Shown: positions 1 through 9,880, counted from the first letter of the stretch. The stretch is 64,000 bases of DNA from Ensifer sp. PDNC004 (GCF_016919405.1 NZ_CP070353.1:3918501-3982500); one strand, 5' to 3'. Translations and numbers: made by a program. Notes: generated from the sequence alone by a model not told the origin.

Positions 1-297
1 CGGTTCCTTGGCCGCGACAAGCTTGGACTTGAATTCAGACAGGACATCGACGACGGACTGCATGCCGGCATAGGTAACATCAACCTTCGCCGCTCCAAGG
101 CCAAGGGCATCGGCAACTGCGGAAATGGCCTGGTTGTCGGAGCGCATGGTAGTGGAGATGGACCAATAGGCTGCGTTGTCCGCTGCCGTCTGCACCCGCA
201 GGCCGGAACTGATTTGGTCCTGGGTCTGTGAAAGCTGGCTGCCGACACTGCGAAGGGTTTGCAACGCGGCCGCCGTATTCGTCAAAATGCTGGTCAT
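1..297 (-). CDS. Flagellin, N-terminal part (runs off the window edge)
   Basis: The reverse strand from 297 down to base 1 is open without a stop and encodes 99 residues starting MTSILTNTAAALQTL. It then shows the conserved flagellin D0/D1 pattern with SQLSQTQDQISSGLRV and AADNAAYWSISTTMRSDN. Flagellin is the exported filament subunit; the N-terminal helix seen here packs into the filament core coiled coil with the C-terminal helix, which lies outside the window. The motif is diagnostic of the family, but the copy (flaA, flaB, flaC or flaD type) cannot be told from this part. The gene is transcribed away from the integrase region, and its leader with repeated GTTAAC hexamers lies at 298-634. 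Confidence 0.93.
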   Translation of the reverse strand, partial: MTSILTNTAAALQTLRSVGSQLSQTQDQISSGLRVQTAADNAAYWSISTTMRSDNQAISAVADALGLGAAKVDVTYAGMQSVVDVLSEFKSKLVAAKEP

Positions 298-634
298 GTC
301 AAAAGGCCCGTAAGCACAGGCTAGCCACCGGACGTCGAGGCCAGTCCGGCGCAAAGGGCTAGCAATGATGGGAACACTTCTAACGGTTAACCACAGGGGT
401 GCCCGCCATCATGGCGAGACCGTCACCCTGAAAGACGAGACTGCTCGCTGGCTCAGGGTCGTTCGGCGGGACGCTCAATTCGCAATCAAGCCGAGCACTT
501 TCGTTAACGTTTTTGCAACAGGTCAGGTTAACAAAAGGTTAACGGCGATGACGCCCGGAAACAAATCTTTAACACCTGGGCATCTGCGTAGAGGATCCTA
601 GCTGTGCCGCCGAACTGTCCAATACCGCCATCGG
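298..634. promoter_or_regulatory. Flagellin leader/promoter region with four GTTAAC hexamers
   Basis: This 337-bp stretch has no convincing gene. It is more AT-rich than its surroundings and holds the hexamer GTTAAC at 386, 503, 527 and 538. The last two sit in GGTTAAC copies 11 bp apart, one helical turn. That spacing is typical of tandem half-sites for an OmpR-type response regulator; rhizobial flagellar genes are controlled by such a regulator (Rem), so binding here is a plausible inference, not shown. The boundary between native flagellin leader and any integrated DNA should lie somewhere in 540-640, but no junction repeat was recognised. Confidence 0.4.
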
Positions 635-1330
635 CTACATCGTATCGTCGAAGCGCACGAACTGCGGTATGAGGGTCGCGATGAGTTCGAACTCGGTCTC
701 GAAGTCGGCAACGAGCCGAACAAATTTCCCCTCGATTTCGTCGGTGTCACGGATGTCGTTCACGGGGGTGGAATTCCCTCGCAAGAAACGCGAATAGAGG
801 CGTCCTTCGTCGGCTGCGCCGACCGGGAAATGGACGCGTTCCAGTGCTTTCGCATCTGCTGCAGCCGCGATCACCTCGATGATACCCTTGCGCGCTCGAT
901 GATGTGAGATCGGGCCAACTTCGGCATTCAGCTTGAGGTGTCCGTTGCTTCCGTCGTCGCTTGCCCGTACTTCAACCCAGGCAATCAGCGGATAGCCCGC
1001 CCACCAGTTTTGGCAACCGGGCCAGGTGACCCGCCCTTTGTCTAGTTCCTCGTGCCATCGCATGGGCAGAAAGCTTACAAGGTTCTTCTTGAGCCCAGTG
1101 TAGACGAACCAGCGGTTGCCGATTCTGATCGATTTTCCGCGCGTGGGATTGTCACCAAACAATCGGCGAACCGCAGGCTCGAACCCCGTGTCGGCGCCGC
1201 GATCCGCGATGAGACCAATCACTTTCTTGTTATCCCGAAAAAACTGACGGGCCAGTTTCTCCATTTCGAAGCGCTTGTTGCTCAAGTCCCAGCTCCTCAA
1301 GAATATGGATGTGGTGCGTTCGCTTGACAT
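635..1330 (-). CDS. Hypothetical protein, possibly linked to PD-(D/E)XK-type nucleases
   Basis: A 231-residue protein that I do not recognise with certainty. It has no signal peptide or membrane segment. The C-terminal half (HHRARKGIIEVI, RLYSRFLRGNSTPVNDIRD, then a charged helix ending ELIATLIPQF) resembles in layout the tail that often follows a PD-(D/E)XK nuclease core in defence and restriction proteins. No clear D...ExK pair is visible, so a catalytic role is not supported. It lies 84 bp beyond the integrase stop on the same strand and may be cargo of the integrated element. It could also be an unrelated orphan protein. Confidence 0.55.
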   Translation of the reverse strand: MSSERTTSIFLRSWDLSNKRFEMEKLARQFFRDNKKVIGLIADRGADTGFEPAVRRLFGDNPTRGKSIRIGNRWFVYTGLKKNLVSFLPMRWHEELDKGRVTWPGCQNWWAGYPLIAWVEVRASDDGSNGHLKLNAEVGPISHHRARKGIIEVIAAAADAKALERVHFPVGAADEGRLYSRFLRGNSTPVNDIRDTDEIEGKFVRLVADFETEFELIATLIPQFVRFDDTM

Positions 1331-1414
1331 CGCCAGATGGGTAAGAGCTTCTAGCTCTAGGCAAGGCTGGAGGCGACGGCAACCGTTTCATATCTGGAGC
1401 CACCGTTTCAAATG

Positions 1415-2875
1415 CTATCTGCGCTGTGCGCCATATGCCCGCGACAACTTCTCAGCTGTCCGCTCACTCGTCTCGCCAGCCTTCAATTCGGCCAATCGTT
1501 TTTCCAGCAGCGCGATTTCGCCATAAGTCTCATCGTCCAACAGCATCGGTTCGGTCGGCAAATCCTCTTCGCCGGGGCGCAGAAAGTCTTTGATCTGCTC
1601 GGTATTCACCTGAGCATAGTGCTTGTCGATCATCGTGATCGAGGTTCGGGTGTTTCGTGCGATGTGGTGGACGGAGACATTGTTCGCAAGCATCTGCGAG
1701 ATGTAGAAGTGCCGTAACGAATAGGAAGTGCGCTTGACCCCTCTGTGATCGCGCTCCAAGTCTGCCGCCTTGAGTAACCCGCTCAAGCCGCGCTTGAACG
1801 ACAATATGGCTTCTCCCTTCGCATCGGCAAACACGGGATCGTCATCGTTTGGCTCTCGGCCAACCTCGCTGACGAAAACATTCCACAGCATATGGAGTGC
1901 TTGAATTGCCCCATGCAGAGGCACAGCGTCACCGTGCTTGCTTTTCCCATGCACTTGCAGACGCGCGTCCTGCTTAAACAACGCCAGGTCTTTCGTTTCC
2001 CTATAACGGAGAATGTTGCCCCACTTCAGGTTCTTCGCTTCCGTGGGGCGCAGACCTGAACTGGCCATGAACTCGATGTAGGCATGCAGGCGAACACGAT
2101 CCGAACGCACGCGGTCGGTGAGGGTGCTTTGGGTCCAAACACGTCCATCCTTCGCTTTGATCAGCTTCACCGATTGTTGTGGTTCGCTGATCCGTTCAAG
2201 GCTCTTGTTGAGGAGCCGTTCATATTCTTCCGGTGAGAAGCCCGGTCGGCGCGTATCAGGCTTCTTTCTTGCTTTGACGGCCGGAATGACGATCGGCTTG
2301 CAATAACCCCATTTGGCTGCCTGCTCGAATATCTCGCGGATAATGACCATCTCGCCCTTGATCGTGCTCAGCGCGGCGACCTTGCGGGGTGCGGGCCGAA
2401 TGAAAATACGACCGTCTTCCCGCTCGCATCGAATTTTCTGAACCTGTAAGCCCGGACCTGTGGTCCAGTAGGTCTTGCGCCATTCCAGATAACGCTCGAT
2501 GTCCGCTGTTGTGATTGTTTCGATGGGGCGGTCGCCGAAATAGCCGACAGGAAAACGGCGAATGATCGGCGGCCAATAGATCGGATGATATTTGCTGCGT
2601 TCGTCCCGCTCGGCTTCGGCCACGACTTTCTCGATGAATTCTTCCGCCACTTCCGAGAATGGATGGCTGTCCAGCGATAAGCCCTGTTTGTTGCGGAAAC
2701 TCTGCTCGTGCCAGATTTCATAGGCTCGTTGCAGCGCCTGCTCTTCGTCAGCGGTGCCGAGGGTTTTCTTGTATTGTTTGCCGCCGATCGAATACCGCAT
2801 CGACCAGTTTCGAGTACCTTCTCGCTGGAAAAGCGTGAACGGGGTCTTTTTCGTGGGAGCGGGGGATTGCAGCAT
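1415..2875 (-). CDS. Tyrosine recombinase/phage-type integrase
   Basis: About 486 residues. The N-terminal part (FQREGTRNWSMRYSIGGKQY) looks like an arm-type DNA-binding domain, followed by a SAM-like core-binding helical domain (about 75-200) and the catalytic domain. Catalytic signature: Arg in SGLRPTEAKNL (about residue 276), Lys in HGKSKHGDAVPL, the box YSLRHFYISQML, and the tyrosine nucleophile in MIDKHYAQV (about 420). The usual first His of the HxLRH box is Tyr here. I chose the ATG at 2875 because AAAGGTG precedes it by about 10 nt; a GTG at 2887 is possible. It faces the 3' end of tRNA-Arg about 200 bp away, the usual arrangement for a tRNA-targeting integrase. Confidence 0.93.
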   Translation of the reverse strand: MLQSPAPTKKTPFTLFQREGTRNWSMRYSIGGKQYKKTLGTADEEQALQRAYEIWHEQSFRNKQGLSLDSHPFSEVAEEFIEKVVAEAERDERSKYHPIYWPPIIRRFPVGYFGDRPIETITTADIERYLEWRKTYWTTGPGLQVQKIRCEREDGRIFIRPAPRKVAALSTIKGEMVIIREIFEQAAKWGYCKPIVIPAVKARKKPDTRRPGFSPEEYERLLNKSLERISEPQQSVKLIKAKDGRVWTQSTLTDRVRSDRVRLHAYIEFMASSGLRPTEAKNLKWGNILRYRETKDLALFKQDARLQVHGKSKHGDAVPLHGAIQALHMLWNVFVSEVGREPNDDDPVFADAKGEAILSFKRGLSGLLKAADLERDHRGVKRTSYSLRHFYISQMLANNVSVHHIARNTRTSITMIDKHYAQVNTEQIKDFLRPGEEDLPTEPMLLDDETYGEIALLEKRLAELKAGETSERTAEKLSRAYGAQRR

Positions 2876-2960
2876 AACGTGGGGCACCTTTCGAGTTGCT
2901 TTGGTCGGCGCACTGCGTTGGAAGTGTGCTAGGTGCGCGCCCGAGCCCTCGCAGGCTACG

Positions 2961-3070
2961 TTGAAATCATTGAGGAATTCCGAAGTGCATGCGCTACTGA
3001 GCTAGGACTGAGCTAGCTTATTTCCAGCGCGCGCGAGGACAAGCAAAGACTGAAAAATCAATGATTTCAA
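2961..3070. repeat. 13-bp perfect inverted repeat flanking a direct repeat, between integrase and tRNA
   Basis: TTGAAATCATTGA at 2961-2973 recurs exactly as its reverse complement at 3058-3070. Between the arms, ACTGAGCTAG is repeated at 2996-3005 and 3007-3016. The block lies upstream of the integrase and ends 10 bp from the tRNA 3' end. Tyrosine integrases use short repeated arm-type sites next to their core site, so this is a candidate attachment-site arm region. The function is inferred; the repeats themselves are directly visible. Confidence 0.5.
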
Positions 3071-3079
3071 TGTAGTTAG

Positions 3080-3156
3080 TGGCGCACCCGACAGGATTCG
3101 AACCTGTGACCTTTGGAATCGGAATCCAACACTCTATCCAGCTGAGCTACGGGTGC
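3080..3156 (-). tRNA. tRNA-Arg (anticodon CCG)
   Basis: Read on the minus strand the 77-nt sequence folds as a standard cloverleaf. The acceptor stem GCACCCG pairs with CGGGTGC, the D arm is GCTC...GAGT, the anticodon stem TTGGA/TCCAA encloses loop TTCCGAT with anticodon CCG, the T arm has loop TTCGAAT, and the 3' CCA is encoded (plus-strand tgg at 3080-3082). It decodes CGG. Its 3' end faces the integrase at 1415-2875, which makes it the likely integration target. Confidence 0.96.
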
Positions 3157-5068
<1,912 letters not shown>

Positions 5069-5113
5069 GCGCGCAGAAGCAGGAGTGCGCGGTCTCTAAT
5101 CAAGGAGAGGGAC

Positions 5114-6121
5114 ATGCCCGCAAACCAGGAAAACACGACACGCGTCGGCACGCTCGGTGGTCAGCCGCAAGGACAAGCGGGCGACTACCTGTCGCTTGCC
5201 CGGTTTGACCACGTCACCAAACATGTCTTCATCCTTCCCGGACTGATCCTCGCTCTGGCGCTCACCAAGCCGGATCTTTCAAGCCTGATCGTCAATATCC
5301 CGGTCGGGCTCTTGAGCGCCGTGTGCATCGCATCCTCGAACTATGTGATCAACGAATGGCTCGACCGGGAGCGGGACGCGGCGCATCCGACGAAGTCGAA
5401 GCGTCGGGCGGTGGTCGTCGAGATGCGACCGGGCATCGTCTATGGCGAGTATCTGCTTCTGGCCATTGGCGGCTTGCTGCTGGCCGCCGTCATCGGCAAG
5501 CTGTTCTTCGTCACATCGGTGCTCTTCCTGATTTCGGGCATTGTCTACAACGTCGAGCCGATCCGGGCGAAGGACAAGCCCTATCTCGATGTGCTGACGG
5601 AATGCCTCAACAATCCGATCCGCTTCCTGCTCGGCTGGGCAATCGTCGACCAGGTGACCTTGCCCCCCATCAGCGTGCTTGCCGCCTATTGGATGGCGGG
5701 CGCCTTCCTGATGGCGGCCAAGCGGCTCGGTGAGTATCGCGACATCGCCGCCAATGCGGGCATTGCCGTCCTGAAGAGGTATCGGCGGTCGTTCGAGTAC
5801 TACACGGAGGAGAGCCTGACCGTTTCCTGCTTCGTCTACGCGATGATGACGGCGTTTTTGCTGGGGGTCTTTCTGGTGAAATACCGGGTGGAATACATCC
5901 TCGTCTTTCCGTTCATCAGCGGCCTCTTTGCCGTTTACCTCTGGCTTGCCACCCGCCCGGGGTCGGTGGTGCAGCGGCCGGAGCGGCTGTTTCATTCGCG
6001 CCGGCTGGACGTCATGCTAACCTTGACCGTCGTCGTCTTCCTGTTTGCGAGTTTCGTCAACGTGCCGATGCTGGACTTCATGGCCGCCTCGTTCCTCGTG
6101 CCGATATCGTCGCTGCAATGA
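5114..6121 (+). CDS. UbiA-family polyprenyl-phosphate phosphoribosyltransferase-like protein (DPPR synthase/NoeC type)
   Basis: 335 residues with about nine membrane helices. Motif 1 reads NEWLDRERDAAHPTKSKRR, matching the NDxxDxxxDxxHPxKxxRP pattern of decaprenyl-phosphate phosphoribosyltransferase (mycobacterial Rv3806c) rather than quinone or heme prenyltransferases. The second polar loop reads RAKDKPYLDVLTE. Family members join PRPP to polyprenyl phosphate, giving polyprenylphosphoryl-5-phosphoribose. NoeC of Azorhizobium, involved in Nod-factor arabinosylation, belongs to the same group. A strong AAGGAGAGG precedes the ATG. The gene follows the GT-C gene by 45 bp and overlaps the HAD gene (ATGA), so the three are cotranscribed. 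The exact sugar is inferred from family knowledge. Confidence 0.83.
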   Translation: MPANQENTTRVGTLGGQPQGQAGDYLSLARFDHVTKHVFILPGLILALALTKPDLSSLIVNIPVGLLSAVCIASSNYVINEWLDRERDAAHPTKSKRRAVVVEMRPGIVYGEYLLLAIGGLLLAAVIGKLFFVTSVLFLISGIVYNVEPIRAKDKPYLDVLTECLNNPIRFLLGWAIVDQVTLPPISVLAAYWMAGAFLMAAKRLGEYRDIAANAGIAVLKRYRRSFEYYTEESLTVSCFVYAMMTAFLLGVFLVKYRVEYILVFPFISGLFAVYLWLATRPGSVVQRPERLFHSRRLDVMLTLTVVVFLFASFVNVPMLDFMAASFLVPISSLQ

Positions 6122-6891
6122 CCGGCTCGACGTTGCCGAACGGAGCCTTGCCAAACGGAGCCGTGCATTGGGATCGGTTGCGCCTCGTGGTGTTCGATCT
6201 CGACGGGACGCTGTACGACCAGCGGCGGCTGCGGGCGCTAATGCTGCTTCGGCTGGTTGCGGATGCGGCGCGCAGGCGCAGCCTTGGCACCATCCGCATC
6301 CTGCGCGCCTTTCGCGACTGCCGGGAGGAATTGGGCGATGCGTTGGCGACCAATGTGGCCGAGCGGCAATACGAACTGACCGCGGAGCGGTGCGGGCGGT
6401 CGCCGGAGGCCGTCAGGAATACCGTCGAGGAATGGATCGAACGGCGTCCGCTCGAACTCCTTCCGGCTTGCCGGTGCTACGGTGTCGAACGGGTGTTTGC
6501 CGGCCTTGCAGCCCAGGGAAAGACGATTGCCGTTTTGTCCGATTATCCGGCATCGGAGAAACTGAAGGCGCTTGGCCTTGGCGCCAGCATCGTCGTCTCC
6601 GCCATGGATCCCGACGTCGGCGTTCTGAAGCCGCATCCGGCCGGTCTCGCCCATGTGCTTGATCGTGCGCAGGTGCCGGCGGAGCAGGCAATAATGATCG
6701 GCGACCGGGTGGAGCGCGACTGGGCCGTGGCGCAGAGCCACGGCATGCGGGCCCTCATCCGCAGCGCAAGGCCGATCGCCGGCGTCGATACGTTTCGCGG
6801 TTATGACGACGAGATCTTCTGGCCGGTGACGGAGCCGCTGCCGATGGGCGCGCCGGCTCCAGCGCCCCGCTCGCTCACGATATCATCTTGA
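6118..6891 (+). CDS. HAD-superfamily phosphatase
   Basis: 257 residues with all four HAD motifs. These are I VVFDLDGTLYD (nucleophile and acid/base Asp), II AVLSDYPAS (Ser), III KPHPAG (Lys), and IV MIGDRVERDWA (metal-binding Asp pair). A helical cap lies between motifs I and II (about residues 35-130). The ATG overlaps the UbiA stop codon (ATGA), which points to translational coupling. In the mycobacterial arabinose pathway, the product of the UbiA-like enzyme must lose its 5-phosphate before oxidation; this cytosolic phosphatase is a natural candidate for that step, an inference from position. Other HAD substrates cannot be excluded. Confidence 0.82.
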   Translation: MTGSTLPNGALPNGAVHWDRLRLVVFDLDGTLYDQRRLRALMLLRLVADAARRRSLGTIRILRAFRDCREELGDALATNVAERQYELTAERCGRSPEAVRNTVEEWIERRPLELLPACRCYGVERVFAGLAAQGKTIAVLSDYPASEKLKALGLGASIVVSAMDPDVGVLKPHPAGLAHVLDRAQVPAEQAIMIGDRVERDWAVAQSHGMRALIRSARPIAGVDTFRGYDDEIFWPVTEPLPMGAPAPAPRSLTISS

Positions 6892-7903
6892 GCAGCCAGA
6901 GCGCGCCCTGTTTGAGGGGCGCGCGGTGCGGGCTCTTTGCGGTAACGGCGGAGGCGACCTTCGCGCTCTGCCGATACCAGTCGTAGCTCTCCTGCAGCAT
7001 GGCTTCGTTGGAGTATTTCGGCCGCCAGCCCATGGCAAGCAGAGGCTCGACGTCGAAGTAGCATTCCTTGTGGTAGGTCAGGTAGTGCCAGGGCACCAGC
7101 GGCGAGACCCTCAGCCAATGCAGCGCCCGGAGCGTATTGATGGTGGCGGCAGTCGGCAGGCTCCGGACCTTCGAAGTGCTGCCGGCATAGCGGATCAGGG
7201 CTTCCAGGTCGTGACGCAGCGTGCCGAAGCGGTCGGTGCCGACATTGTAGGTGCCGCTCCGGCCGGCCTTGAGCGCCAGCATGTAGAAATCCATGAGATC
7301 ATGGGCGTGGACGAACTGGAACTTGATGTTGCCGGAGCCGATGACATAGACGGCGCGGTTTTCGCTGATCCACTCGAAGAGGATCTGGAAGATGCCGAGG
7401 CGACCGCCGCCAAGGGTCGCCCGGGGGCGGATGGTGATCAGGGTCATATCGGCGGCCGCGCAGATGGCCTCGGCTACCTCTTCGCCGGCGCGCTTCGATT
7501 TGCCATAGGGCTCCACCGGACGAAGCGGGGTCGCCGCGGTAATCGGGCCGGAAGGCGGGATGCCGTAGGCGGCGGTCGAACTGACATGGATCAGCGATCG
7601 GACGCCCGCTTTTGCGGCTTCCTCGCAGACGATGCGGGTCCCCTCGACATTGACGTTCCAGTAGTCGCGCCCCGCGTCCGTCTGCGCCACCAGTGCCGCA
7701 TTGTGGTGAACGACATCGACGTCGCGCATGGCGGCGCGCACGCCGTCGCGGTCGAGCACGGAGCAACTGACGAACTCGATATCCGCCGGGCGGGAGCGAT
7801 CCTCCCAGATGTCGAGCACCCGCACCTCGTCGCCGTGTTCGCGCAACCGTCGTGCTGCGAGGTTGCCGATGAAGCCCGATCCGCCGGTAATGAGATGTCG
7901 CAT
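6875..7903 (-). CDS. NAD-dependent epimerase/reductase, extended SDR
   Basis: 342 residues. The N-terminal Rossmann motif is TGGSGFIG, the catalytic Ser lies in HVSSTAAYG and the YxxxK pair in EPYGKSKRAGEE. The first half binds NAD(P); the C-terminal part carries the substrate domain. It overlaps the end of the HAD gene by 17 bp tail to tail and is cotranscribed with the upstream GMC gene (37-bp gap). In a DprE1/DprE2-type two-step epimerisation it would be the keto-reductase. Unlike DprE2, which is a classical SDR, this is an extended SDR, so a different ring position or sugar is possible. Confidence 0.82.
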   Translation of the reverse strand: MRHLITGGSGFIGNLAARRLREHGDEVRVLDIWEDRSRPADIEFVSCSVLDRDGVRAAMRDVDVVHHNAALVAQTDAGRDYWNVNVEGTRIVCEEAAKAGVRSLIHVSSTAAYGIPPSGPITAATPLRPVEPYGKSKRAGEEVAEAICAAADMTLITIRPRATLGGGRLGIFQILFEWISENRAVYVIGSGNIKFQFVHAHDLMDFYMLALKAGRSGTYNVGTDRFGTLRHDLEALIRYAGSTSKVRSLPTAATINTLRALHWLRVSPLVPWHYLTYHKECYFDVEPLLAMGWRPKYSNEAMLQESYDWYRQSAKVASAVTAKSPHRAPLKQGALWLLKMIS

Positions 7904-7939
7904 GTGTCCCTCCAGCCCCTGTCTGCGGGAATTGTTCGA

Positions 7940-9412
7940 TCAGATCGCCCGATCCTCGAGCGCGCGTGTGATGTTGCGATGCGCGACGGCCATCACCGTT
8001 CCTTGCGGATTGACGACCGTCGGCCCGCACAGAAGCGAAGCGTCGGCGATGTAGAGATTGCTGGCGCCATGCACGCGCCCGAACGAACTCGCCGCGCATT
8101 TTTCGGCATCCTCGCCCATCGGGCAGGAGGAGAAGAGGTGAAGTGCGGTGGCGTTTGCCTGCTTGGGAGGAAGCGTTTCGGGAAGCTTGGCGATATCGGC
8201 CAGCGATTTCAGCACGGGATAGCCCGGAATGCTCGGATAGACAGCAAGGGCGCCGGCAGCAAAGAGAACCTCCGCGAGGCGTGCGAGGCCGACGGCCAAT
8301 TCCTTCAGGTCCGAGGGCTGAAGGCCGACCCGCACCAGGGGATCGCGAAAACCGGGCAGGGATCTTACCTTGCCGGATCCGCCGGTGCTCTGCACGTAGT
8401 AGATCGCCATGCGCCGCCAGTCCCGGTCGACCGCGTCGATCATCTCCGGATGCGCCGCCATGGCGAGCGCCAGGGCCGGCCGCTTGCTCATCGAGCAGCC
8501 CATGCTGAAGCGGGGGTCGAATTCCTTGATCTGGTGGACGGGCTCGAGTTCGCCAGGGGTGTTGAGCTCGTCGGGGAAGACCGCCACCACCTTCAGCATC
8601 GGATGGAAGCGCAGGCTGTCGCCGACGTGGCGGGTGATGCCGGAGCGGCGCAGCAGCCACGGGGTCTGCACCGCGCCGCCGGCAACGATGACGGTTTTTG
8701 CCTTCAGCTCGATCTGGCGCGTGCCCGCCGCCCCCTTGCTGCGCGCATGCACGGTCCACTGCCCGTTCGCATGGGTAAGCTTTGTCGCGCAGGTATCGGC
8801 CAACAGCATGCCGCCGGCGTCGAGGAAGCGCGGCACGAAAGTTGCCGACATGGATTGCTTGCGGCCCGGAGATCCGCCAAGCCCGGCGGCGGTGTAGGCA
8901 TAGAGGCGTGGCACTTCGAGGGAGGACCAGCCGAGCCGCTGCGCGCCCTCATCGAGCCGCGTCGACAGCTGCGGCGCAGGGCCAGGCAGGTATTCGACCC
9001 GGGCGACCGCCTCGCAGGCGTCGAAATGCGGAGTGAGATCTTCGAGTGTCAGCGCCTCGACCCGATAGTCGCGGCTCCAGCGGTCGAGCACCGCCTGCGG
9101 CGTGCGGTGGTAGAGGCCGCGGTTGATCTCGCTGCCACCGCCGACACAGCAGCCCTCGACATAGGCGATCTTGGTAGCGCCGAAGCCGATGTTGATGCCG
9201 GCGTTGCGGTACTTCTGAAGGATTTCCTCGCGGGAGAAATGCGGCGCAGACTCAAGCGCCAGATGCGGGCCTTCTTCGATCATCAGCACGGACTTGCCCG
9301 CTTCCGCGCAGCGGGTGGCGGTCACCGCGCCGCCCGGGCCGGAGCCGATGACGATGATGTCGGGGGCGAGCCTCTCAGGGGCCAGCCGGCGCTCCGGTTG
9401 CGATAGGTTCAT
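7940..9412 (-). CDS. GMC-family FAD-dependent oxidoreductase
   Basis: 490 residues. The ADP-binding motif is DIIVIGSGPGGAVTATRCAE with the acidic MIEEGPH at the end of strand 2. The C-terminal half carries the GMC active-site region HLFSSCPMGED (His) and the family tail DASLLCGPTVVNPQGT (Asn in the second catalytic position). GMC enzymes oxidise alcohol groups. In this cluster the enzyme is placed to oxidise a hydroxyl of a lipid-linked pentose, the job done in mycobacteria by DprE1, a flavoprotein of a different (VAO-type) fold. It overlaps the small gene upstream (9375-9773) by 38 bp. A sterol or long-chain alcohol oxidase role is an alternative. Confidence 0.84.
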   Translation of the reverse strand: MNLSQPERRLAPERLAPDIIVIGSGPGGAVTATRCAEAGKSVLMIEEGPHLALESAPHFSREEILQKYRNAGINIGFGATKIAYVEGCCVGGGSEINRGLYHRTPQAVLDRWSRDYRVEALTLEDLTPHFDACEAVARVEYLPGPAPQLSTRLDEGAQRLGWSSLEVPRLYAYTAAGLGGSPGRKQSMSATFVPRFLDAGGMLLADTCATKLTHANGQWTVHARSKGAAGTRQIELKAKTVIVAGGAVQTPWLLRRSGITRHVGDSLRFHPMLKVVAVFPDELNTPGELEPVHQIKEFDPRFSMGCSMSKRPALALAMAAHPEMIDAVDRDWRRMAIYYVQSTGGSGKVRSLPGFRDPLVRVGLQPSDLKELAVGLARLAEVLFAAGALAVYPSIPGYPVLKSLADIAKLPETLPPKQANATALHLFSSCPMGEDAEKCAASSFGRVHGASNLYIADASLLCGPTVVNPQGTVMAVAHRNITRALEDRAI

Positions 9413-9773
9413 GCTGGTAGTCCTGGCCGTAAAGGTCTGAGTAAATACAGAATAATGCCAATGACATGTGGAACTCGACGAAACGCCGCCGGAACTCGAG
9501 GCGGGATTGCCGCCATTTGTCGAGTTCGGTCAGCCGATCGTCGAGCGAAAGCTGATGAAAGAACTTGCCTCTGCGCAGCAGCGGCCAGGCATTGAAAAGA
9601 AGCACGAGACTATGGAAGGGCGGGCGCAGATAGTCGGGCATCTGACGATGAACTTTCAGCAGGAACTCTGCCGCACGGACGCCCAGGGCGCCTCGGCTGT
9701 CATCGGTAGCGCCACGTTCATGGGCAATCGTCTCGCCCAGCGCCAGGATGGCCTGCTGAAAATGATGCGGCAT
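9375..9773 (-). CDS. Small helical protein, likely separate N-terminal/partner domain of the GMC oxidoreductase
   Basis: 132 residues, mostly helical. It has the segment YLRPPFHSLVLLFNAWPLL, then LSLDDRLTELDKWRQSRLEF and a hydrophobic helix HMSLALFCIYSD. This order resembles the helical region preceding the flavin domain in long-chain-alcohol-oxidase-type GMC proteins, where a membrane-proximal hydrophobic segment is followed by a charged LSxxxRxxxLxxW helix. Here it is a separate gene whose last 38 bp overlap the GMC start, implying coupled translation and a complex. No cofactor motif is seen. The domain relation is pattern recognition only. Confidence 0.65.
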   Translation of the reverse strand: MPHHFQQAILALGETIAHERGATDDSRGALGVRAAEFLLKVHRQMPDYLRPPFHSLVLLFNAWPLLRRGKFFHQLSLDDRLTELDKWRQSRLEFRRRFVEFHMSLALFCIYSDLYGQDYQHEPIATGAPAGP

Positions 9774-9868
9774 GCCCGAGCCCCGTTATCAAGCAGCCGC
9801 CTCGAAAGGCGCCTGATGCTGTTTTGATGAATACGGTTGTCTGCTCTTTACTGCCTGTATTTCTAGCT

Positions 9869-9880
9869 GCTCTTATGAGC
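9869..9880. promoter_or_regulatory. Short palindrome in the divergent promoter region
   Basis: GCTC-TTAT-GAGC sits within the AT-rich spacer (9774-9963) between the leftward GMC unit and the rightward GtrA gene. It may be an operator shared by the two directions. Only the symmetry and the location support this. Confidence 0.25.

Noticed and set aside
1165..1190. tRNA T-arm-like sequence (GGGTTCGAGCC on the minus strand)
   Set aside because: It lies inside the 231-aa coding frame (TGFEPAVRRL), and no acceptor or anticodon arm surrounds it. I also considered it as the distant att copy, but it does not match the tRNA-Arg 3' end.
6926..9406. Very long open frame (over 800 codons) on the plus strand
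   Set aside because: It is antisense to the SDR and GMC genes, which have clear family motifs and codon use. Its translation is Arg/Gly/Asp/His-rich low-complexity typical of GC-rich shadow frames.
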